64,000 bases of DNA, taken from contig NZ_JAJTSZ010000005.1 of the NCBI RefSeq assembly GCF_021440195.1, positions 310,001 to 374,000 on the forward strand, in the 5' to 3' direction. A program made the translations under genes and the position numbers. Shown here one piece after another: positions 58,801 through 64,000 of this stretch. The notes under the pieces are model-generated. The model was not told the DNA's origin. It ran no database searches and saw nothing but the letters and a program-made list of their open reading frames with translations. Each line of letters begins with the position of its first letter. The stretch's first letter is position 1. Source of the stretch: Dyadobacter sp. CY356. GTDB taxonomy: Bacteria; Bacteroidota; Bacteroidia; Cytophagales; Spirosomataceae.

Positions 58801-60234
58801 TTATTCTATATCCTTGTTGAATAACGGAGCAGCAGCTTCGCGTTGTCTTACTTTTGCAACACCTGCAATTTTCTTAGGCAAGTTTGCAGAAGTAGATCTG
58901 ATTACCGCTTTTACTTCTGCCATGTTTACAACAGGCAAGTATTTAGAGAAAAGCAGGAATAACGTGAAGAACAATCCGAAAGAGAAAATATAATCCCCAA
59001 TATCATAACGGGTAGGGGAGAACATAGCCCAGCTCGAAGGAATGTAGTCACGGTGAAGTGATGTAACAATAATTACAAAACGTTCGAACCACATACCGAT
59101 GTTTACAATAACAGAGATAAAGAATGTAAATGTAATGCTGCGACGAAGTTTTCTTGACCAGAACAACTGTGGAGAGATTACGTTACAAGTCATCATCGCC
59201 CAGTATGCCCACCAGTAAGGTCCGGTAGCACGGTTGATAAATGCATAACTTTCATATTCCACTCCTGAATACCAGGCAATAAAGAATTCAGTAATATAAG
59301 CAACCCCTACAACAGAACCAGTCAAGGTGATTACCTTATTCATGGTTTCAATATGTTCAAGGGTGATATAATCTTCCAATTTGTAAACCACACGTGTGAT
59401 CAACATCAGGTTCTGCACCATCGCAAATCCGGAGAAAATCGCACCCGCTACGAAGTATGGAGGGAAAATTGTTGTGTGCCATCCCGGAATTACCGAGGTA
59501 GCAAAGTCCATACTTACAATCGTGTGTACCGAAAGTACCAGTGGTGTTGATAAACCTGCAAGAATTAAGCTGATATATTCGTAACGAGACCAGGTTTTTG
59601 CTGATCCGTCCCATCCCATTGCGAAAGTTCCATACATAAAACGGGACACTTTGCTTGTTGCACGGTCACGAATTGTAGCTAAATCAGGAATAAGACCGAT
59701 ATACCAGAAAACAAGGGATACCGAGAAATAAGTACTGATCGCGAAAACGTCCCAAACCAAAGGAGAGTTGAAGTTAACCCAAAGAGAACCAAATGCGTTA
59801 GGTAATGGTAAAGCCCAATATGCCATCCACGGACGACCCATGTGCATCAGGATAAAGGATGCAGCACAAATTACAGCGAAAATTGTCATCGCTTCTGCCG
59901 CACGGTTAATGGATGTTCTCCATTTCTGACGGAATAGTAAAAGAATCGCAGAGATCAATGTACCCGCGTGACCAATACCAACCCACCAAACGAAGTTGGT
60001 GATATCCCATGCCCAACCTACGGTTTTATTTAATCCCCACACGCCCAGACCTTCCCACCAGGTCCATGCAAGACAACAAGATCCATATGCCAAAACAACA
60101 AGAGAAATCCCGAAAGCAATTTTCCATTCCTTTGTAGGCTTTCCTTCGACATGTCGGCAAATATCTTCCGTTACGTCTGCATACGTTTTCCCGCCTTGAA
60201 TAAGGGGCTCTCTTACGGGTGAAGTAACATGCAT
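58801..60234 (-). CDS. actC: Alternative complex III subunit ActC (NrfD family)
   Basis: Quinol-binding membrane protein of 477 residues, about ten helices: NKTVGWAWDITNFVWWVGIGHAGTLISAILLLFRQKWRTSINRAAEAM, LPNAFGSLWVNFNSPLVWDVFAISTYF, IVSMDFATSVIPGWHTTIFPPYFVAGAIFSGFA. These are characteristic of NrfD/PsrC-type quinol-oxidising subunits. It lies 57 bases after actB. Confidence 0.93.
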   Translation of the reverse strand: MHVTSPVREPLIQGGKTYADVTEDICRHVEGKPTKEWKIAFGISLVVLAYGSCCLAWTWWEGLGVWGLNKTVGWAWDITNFVWWVGIGHAGTLISAILLLFRQKWRTSINRAAEAMTIFAVICAASFILMHMGRPWMAYWALPLPNAFGSLWVNFNSPLVWDVFAISTYFSVSLVFWYIGLIPDLATIRDRATSKVSRFMYGTFAMGWDGSAKTWSRYEYISLILAGLSTPLVLSVHTIVSMDFATSVIPGWHTTIFPPYFVAGAIFSGFAMVQNLMLITRVVYKLEDYITLEHIETMNKVITLTGSVVGVAYITEFFIAWYSGVEYESYAFINRATGPYWWAYWAMMTCNVISPQLFWSRKLRRSITFTFFISVIVNIGMWFERFVIIVTSLHRDYIPSSWAMFSPTRYDIGDYIFSFGLFFTLFLLFSKYLPVVNMAEVKAVIRSTSANLPKKIAGVAKVRQREAAAPLFNKDIE

Positions 60235-60291
60235 ACTACTGTAATTTATAATGATTTAATCTTCAAACAAATACAAAACTTTCAACCAGAC

Positions 60292-63200
60292 TTAGGCGTG
60301 TTCCTTTTCAGTTTCTGCCTTTGGTGCTGCTGCTACATCCTTATTTCTAACCTTCGTAAGATATGAAATCTGTGGACGTACGTTAATTTCTTCCAGCATG
60401 TGGAAAGCACGGCCTTCTTTTTCAACTTCCAGCATTTTAGAAATTCTGCTTTCAGGATCATTCATATCACCAAAAGTGATCGCATCCGTTGGGCATGAAG
60501 AAGCACAAGCTACGTTAATTTCTCCGTCGATCACGCGTCTTCTTTCTTTCTTAGCAGTCAACTTACCTTCCTGAATTCTATGAACACACATTGAACATTT
60601 CTCAATTACACCACGTGAACGTACTGTAACCTCAGGATTGATAACCATTTTACCCAGATCGTTATTGAAGTGGTAATCAAAGTTATCGTTGTCAAAATAT
60701 TTGAACCAGTTGAAACGACGTACTTTATATGGGCAGTTATTTGCGCAATAACGAGTACCTACGCAACGGTTATAAGTCATTTGGTTCAAACCCTCAGAAC
60801 TGTGGGTTGTCGCTAATACCGGACAAACCGTTTCACAAGGTGCATTGTTGCAATGCTGACACAACATCGGCTGGAATGTAACTTCCGGATTTTCCGAAGC
60901 AACTTCCATTGCTGTGTAATCACCTACTTCTGCATCACTGCTATAATAACGGTCAATACGCAACCAGTGCATTTCGCGACTGTTAATAACTTCCTGACGT
61001 CCTACAACCGGAATGTTATTTTCAGACTGGCAGCTAATTACACAAGATCCGCAACCAAAACATGTATTAAGGTCAATAACCATACCCCATGAGTGGTTTG
61101 GATATTTATGTCCATTCCAAAGAGAAAGGTCCGTAGCATCTACTGATCCTTCGGAAGTTTCAATTTTTGGAACAAAACGTCCCGCCAAAGGATCTTTCTG
61201 GAAATGAGCTAATACCGTTTCCTGAAGAACCGACTTACGGCCCATTACCGTATTGTGTGTTTGCGTTTGAGCGATTTCGCGGGTTGCTCCTGTTTTAGTA
61301 ACAGTAACTTCTCCTGGTGCGAAAGTTAAATATCCTGCTGAGAACGAAGCTAATGGATAAACATTTTTACCAACGCCATTTGCAGATTTTCCTGCTTTTT
61401 CACGACCATAACCGATTGTGATTGCAACAGTTCCATTTGCCTGACCTGGCTGGATAATAACAGGTACTTCAACAGATTTACCTTTAAGATCCACTTTCAC
61501 CACATCACCCTGGTCAAGACCAAGATCCTTAGCAGTCTTTTGCGATATACTCGCGTGGTTATCCCAGGTTGCTTTTGTAACCGGATCAGGTAATTCCTGT
61601 AACCATGGATTGTTAGCCGCAGATCCATTACCTACGCCAACATTTTCATACAACGCCAGTTCAATGCCTGTCGAAGATGCTTTATATTTTTTACCAATTG
61701 CTGATGCTGCTTCGTCAACATTTCCTGTGAAAGTTGCACCTGCGGCAGAAGCAGTACGGTTTGTTTTGAAGAAACCATCATGTAGAGACTGTACCCAGAA
61801 TTTATCAAAACTGTCTGTACCTCCTTGTGTATAAATGTTTTTTCTCCAGTAAGCTTTTACATATTCATGGTAGTCTGATGGCTGGCCTGCCCATTTCAAT
61901 AAACTGGCCTGCGCCTGACGAGTACTGAAAATCAAACTGATTGTAGGCTGAGTCAAGCTGTAAAAACCTGCCATCGGCTCTGCGTCATTCCATGATTCAA
62001 GGTAATGAGGTGCAGGCGTAATAAATTTCACTAATGATGCAGTTTCATCCGCACGGTCATTAAATGAAATACTCAAAGCTACTTTTGGAAGAGCAGTTGC
62101 CAATTCAGAACCACGTGGGTGATCGTAAACCGGGTTAGCTGCATAGAAAATTACTGCTTCAACTTTTCCACCTTTAACTTCGTCAATGAATTCATTCATT
62201 GCGATGTCATTTCCCTGACGGTAATTAACAGGTGTATCTAAATCTATTGTTGCGCCGTAACTTCCAAGTAAACTATTTAAAGCATTAACTACAACCTGAA
62301 CAGAAGGATCATTGATACCAGAAACTACCAAAGCACTTCCTTTTGCAGCTACAAGATCAGCAGCAGCTTTATCAAGGTGTGTTGCATCCAAAGCAGGAGC
62401 AGCGATTGACTTTCCACCAAGTTTTGCTGCAACTTTATTGTAAAGCGAAGTAACAACCAGGCCCAATTGAGATGGTTTTACCGCTGAACGATAATCTGCA
62501 TTTGAACCAGTCATGGAAAGAACTGATTCGAATTGATAATGACGGGACATATCCTTTTTGCCATCTTTCGCACTGCCCAATCTGCGTGTATCAGCATATT
62601 GGCGTGAAAAATCTTCCGGCGAAAGCCAGGCACCTAAAAAGTCAGCATCAATAGCAACAATAACTTTTGCCTTATCAAATGCGTATGAAGGAATTACAGC
62701 CTTTCCGAAAGAAAGCTCATTTCCTTTTACGATTGCAGAAGAACTGTTTGCGTCATAAACGATGTGACGCGTTGTTGGATATTTTGTGGTGAAATCCGCA
62801 ATAACGGATTTCGTAGAAGGACTTAAAAGAGTAGAAGAAACAATGCGAATTGCTCCTCCCTTTGCAGCGATCGAAGAAAGCTGACTTGTTATGTCTTTAT
62901 CAACAGCATCCCAGGTAACTTTTAAATCTTCACCTTTTTTAGGACCTCTTAATTTTTCGTTGTCATAAAGGCCTAGCAAAGAAGCATGTGCTCTTGAACT
63001 AACCCCTTTTGTAATACCTGAAAGCGTATTTGGCTCAATTTTAATTGGTCGGCCTTCACGTGTTTTTACAAGAATACTTGCATAATCTCCTCCTTCTGCA
63101 TAAGTAGAAGCGTACCAGTTAGCAATTGTAGGAAATTCCCCCTCAGGCTTGTTAACGTAAGGAATTGCTTTTTTAACAGGCGTTTCGCAAGCTGCCAAAG

Positions 63201-63390
63201 AAACAGCAGCCATACCAAATCCTAAAACTTTTAAGAAATCGCGACGGTGTGTACCTGCTCCGTCAACCAGACTTTCATATTGATTTTCTGTTGGTGCATC
63301 AGCGAACTCTGAACCTGCGTTTTTAATGAATTTTTCGTCATTACGCAGCTCTTCAAGTCCTCTCCAATATCTTTTATTAGTATTTTCCAT
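60292..63390 (-). CDS. actB: Alternative complex III subunit ActB
   Basis: A 1032-residue iron-sulfur protein, fusion of a molybdopterin-oxidoreductase-like half without molybdenum ligands and a ferredoxin-like half. A Tat-like RRDFLKVLGFGMAAVSLAAC lies at 49-68, a TAT-variant translocation signal that ends with a possible lipid-type cysteine. The iron-sulfur region starts near 740: CFGCGSCVISCQSENN, CQHCNNAPCETVCPV, CVGTRYCANNCPYK and CSMCVHRIQEGK with CASSCPTDAI, the usual set for three 4Fe-4S and one 3Fe-4S clusters. It lies after actA. Confidence 0.95.
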   Translation of the reverse strand: MENTNKRYWRGLEELRNDEKFIKNAGSEFADAPTENQYESLVDGAGTHRRDFLKVLGFGMAAVSLAACETPVKKAIPYVNKPEGEFPTIANWYASTYAEGGDYASILVKTREGRPIKIEPNTLSGITKGVSSRAHASLLGLYDNEKLRGPKKGEDLKVTWDAVDKDITSQLSSIAAKGGAIRIVSSTLLSPSTKSVIADFTTKYPTTRHIVYDANSSSAIVKGNELSFGKAVIPSYAFDKAKVIVAIDADFLGAWLSPEDFSRQYADTRRLGSAKDGKKDMSRHYQFESVLSMTGSNADYRSAVKPSQLGLVVTSLYNKVAAKLGGKSIAAPALDATHLDKAAADLVAAKGSALVVSGINDPSVQVVVNALNSLLGSYGATIDLDTPVNYRQGNDIAMNEFIDEVKGGKVEAVIFYAANPVYDHPRGSELATALPKVALSISFNDRADETASLVKFITPAPHYLESWNDAEPMAGFYSLTQPTISLIFSTRQAQASLLKWAGQPSDYHEYVKAYWRKNIYTQGGTDSFDKFWVQSLHDGFFKTNRTASAAGATFTGNVDEAASAIGKKYKASSTGIELALYENVGVGNGSAANNPWLQELPDPVTKATWDNHASISQKTAKDLGLDQGDVVKVDLKGKSVEVPVIIQPGQANGTVAITIGYGREKAGKSANGVGKNVYPLASFSAGYLTFAPGEVTVTKTGATREIAQTQTHNTVMGRKSVLQETVLAHFQKDPLAGRFVPKIETSEGSVDATDLSLWNGHKYPNHSWGMVIDLNTCFGCGSCVISCQSENNIPVVGRQEVINSREMHWLRIDRYYSSDAEVGDYTAMEVASENPEVTFQPMLCQHCNNAPCETVCPVLATTHSSEGLNQMTYNRCVGTRYCANNCPYKVRRFNWFKYFDNDNFDYHFNNDLGKMVINPEVTVRSRGVIEKCSMCVHRIQEGKLTAKKERRRVIDGEINVACASSCPTDAITFGDMNDPESRISKMLEVEKEGRAFHMLEEINVRPQISYLTKVRNKDVAAAPKAETEKEHA

Positions 63391-63437
63391 AAAACTGTTA
63401 ATACAATGAGTTGTATTCTAGTATCTATTTGCAGTGA

Positions 63438-64000
63438 TTAGTAATGGCACTTAGAACATTCAAGACCACCGATATCAGCTACTTTTAAAGCTTCTTTACT
63501 ATCTGATGCGTGTAATTGTACCATTTTGTCGTAATACTCGTTTCCTTTTGTATTTACGTCAGTTTTGCGGTGACAATCGATACACCAACCCATTGTTAAT
63601 GAAGAGCGCTGCTGGATAACTTCCATTTTAGCGATATCTCCGTGGCAATTTTCACATTCCAATCCAGCAACATTAACATGTTGGGAGTGATTGAAATAAG
63701 CAAGATCAGGAAGGTTATGTACACGTACCCATTCAATAGGGGTGTTATTCTCTATTGAAGTGTATATTTTTTGAATTTCAGGTGATTCTTTTTTAATAAC
63801 ACCGTGACAGTTCATACAAATATTCGCAGATGGAATATGTGCAGATTTACCTCTGTTCACACCTGTGTGGCAATAATTACAATCAATTTTATACTCTCCT
63901 GCATGAAGTTTGTGCGAGAAAGAAATTGGTTGCTTAGGAGCATATCCCTGCTGAACACCTACACTGTAGGCTCCGTCGATGGTAACTTTCATCACTAAAA
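63438..64000 (-). CDS. actA: Alternative complex III multiheme cytochrome ActA, partial
   Basis: The frame is open to the right edge, so the N-terminus (usually a signal and membrane-anchoring part with further domains) is missing. Five CxxCH heme sites are seen: CNYCH, CMNCH, CENCH, CIDCH and CSKCH, spaced as in the pentaheme ActA domain, ending VADIGGLECSKCHY. The protein receives electrons from the iron-sulfur subunit ActB, whose gene follows 47 bases later. Confidence 0.9.
   Translation of the reverse strand, partial: LVMKVTIDGAYSVGVQQGYAPKQPISFSHKLHAGEYKIDCNYCHTGVNRGKSAHIPSANICMNCHGVIKKESPEIQKIYTSIENNTPIEWVRVHNLPDLAYFNHSQHVNVAGLECENCHGDIAKMEVIQQRSSLTMGWCIDCHRKTDVNTKGNEYYDKMVQLHASDSKEALKVADIGGLECSKCHY

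Overview
The window looks like chromosomal DNA of a Cytophagales bacterium (Bacteroidota), most likely Dyadobacter or a close relative. Four things point there. There is an alternative complex III/cytochrome oxidase cluster. One protein carries a gliding-motility C-terminal (type IX secretion) domain. Several promoters have the TTTG-N20-TAnnTTTG form. Many secreted glycoside hydrolases are present. The genus is inferred from protein style, not from a search.

Layout. 1-3086: complex I genes nuoL and the start of nuoM (which runs off the left edge). 3148-8492: a serine hydrolase, a methyltransferase broken by a stop codon, asnS, a PAP2-like membrane protein and an enoyl-CoA hydratase. 8533-8830: tRNA-Arg and tRNA-Pro with terminators. 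8937-13762: a cysteine desulfurase converging on a three-gene AT-rich block: dndC, a sulfur-binding-type HNH endonuclease and a nuclease-like gene split by an in-frame TGA. 13924-26590: a secreted adhesin-like protein, a DUF2958 protein, an autoregulated tetR, and a glycan group (GH92, a membrane-spanning Kelch/winged-helix regulator, GH43). Endonuclease V, a glutaminyl cyclase lipoprotein and a DUF3467 protein follow. 26750-40495: the transcription/translation core, read right to left: tRNA-Tyr, Gly, Thr, tuf, tRNA-Trp, secE, nusG, rplK, rplA, rplJ, rplL, rpoB, rpoC. 40577-43096: ECF sigma factor, probable anti-sigma protein and outer-membrane barrel. 43350-45320: murI, followed by about four tandem 310-bp copies that include the last 60 bases of murI and a REP-like palindrome cluster. 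45342-47867: a GH106-type hydrolase. 48031-64000: a 16-gene respiratory operon (actA to actF, cytochrome oxidase subunits, heme A/O synthesis, SCO, DUF420 and a small CxxC protein).

The genes work together as follows. ActABCDEF oxidises quinol and passes electrons to the aa3-type oxidase, whose heme and copper are supplied by CtaA, CtaB and the SCO protein. NuoL/NuoM feed the quinone pool. The most unusual parts are the dndC-HNH-nuclease block without dndB, dndD or dndE; the membrane-anchored glycan regulator; the amplified murI tail with REP-like palindromes; and two genes each interrupted by one in-frame stop with the rest of the frame intact.
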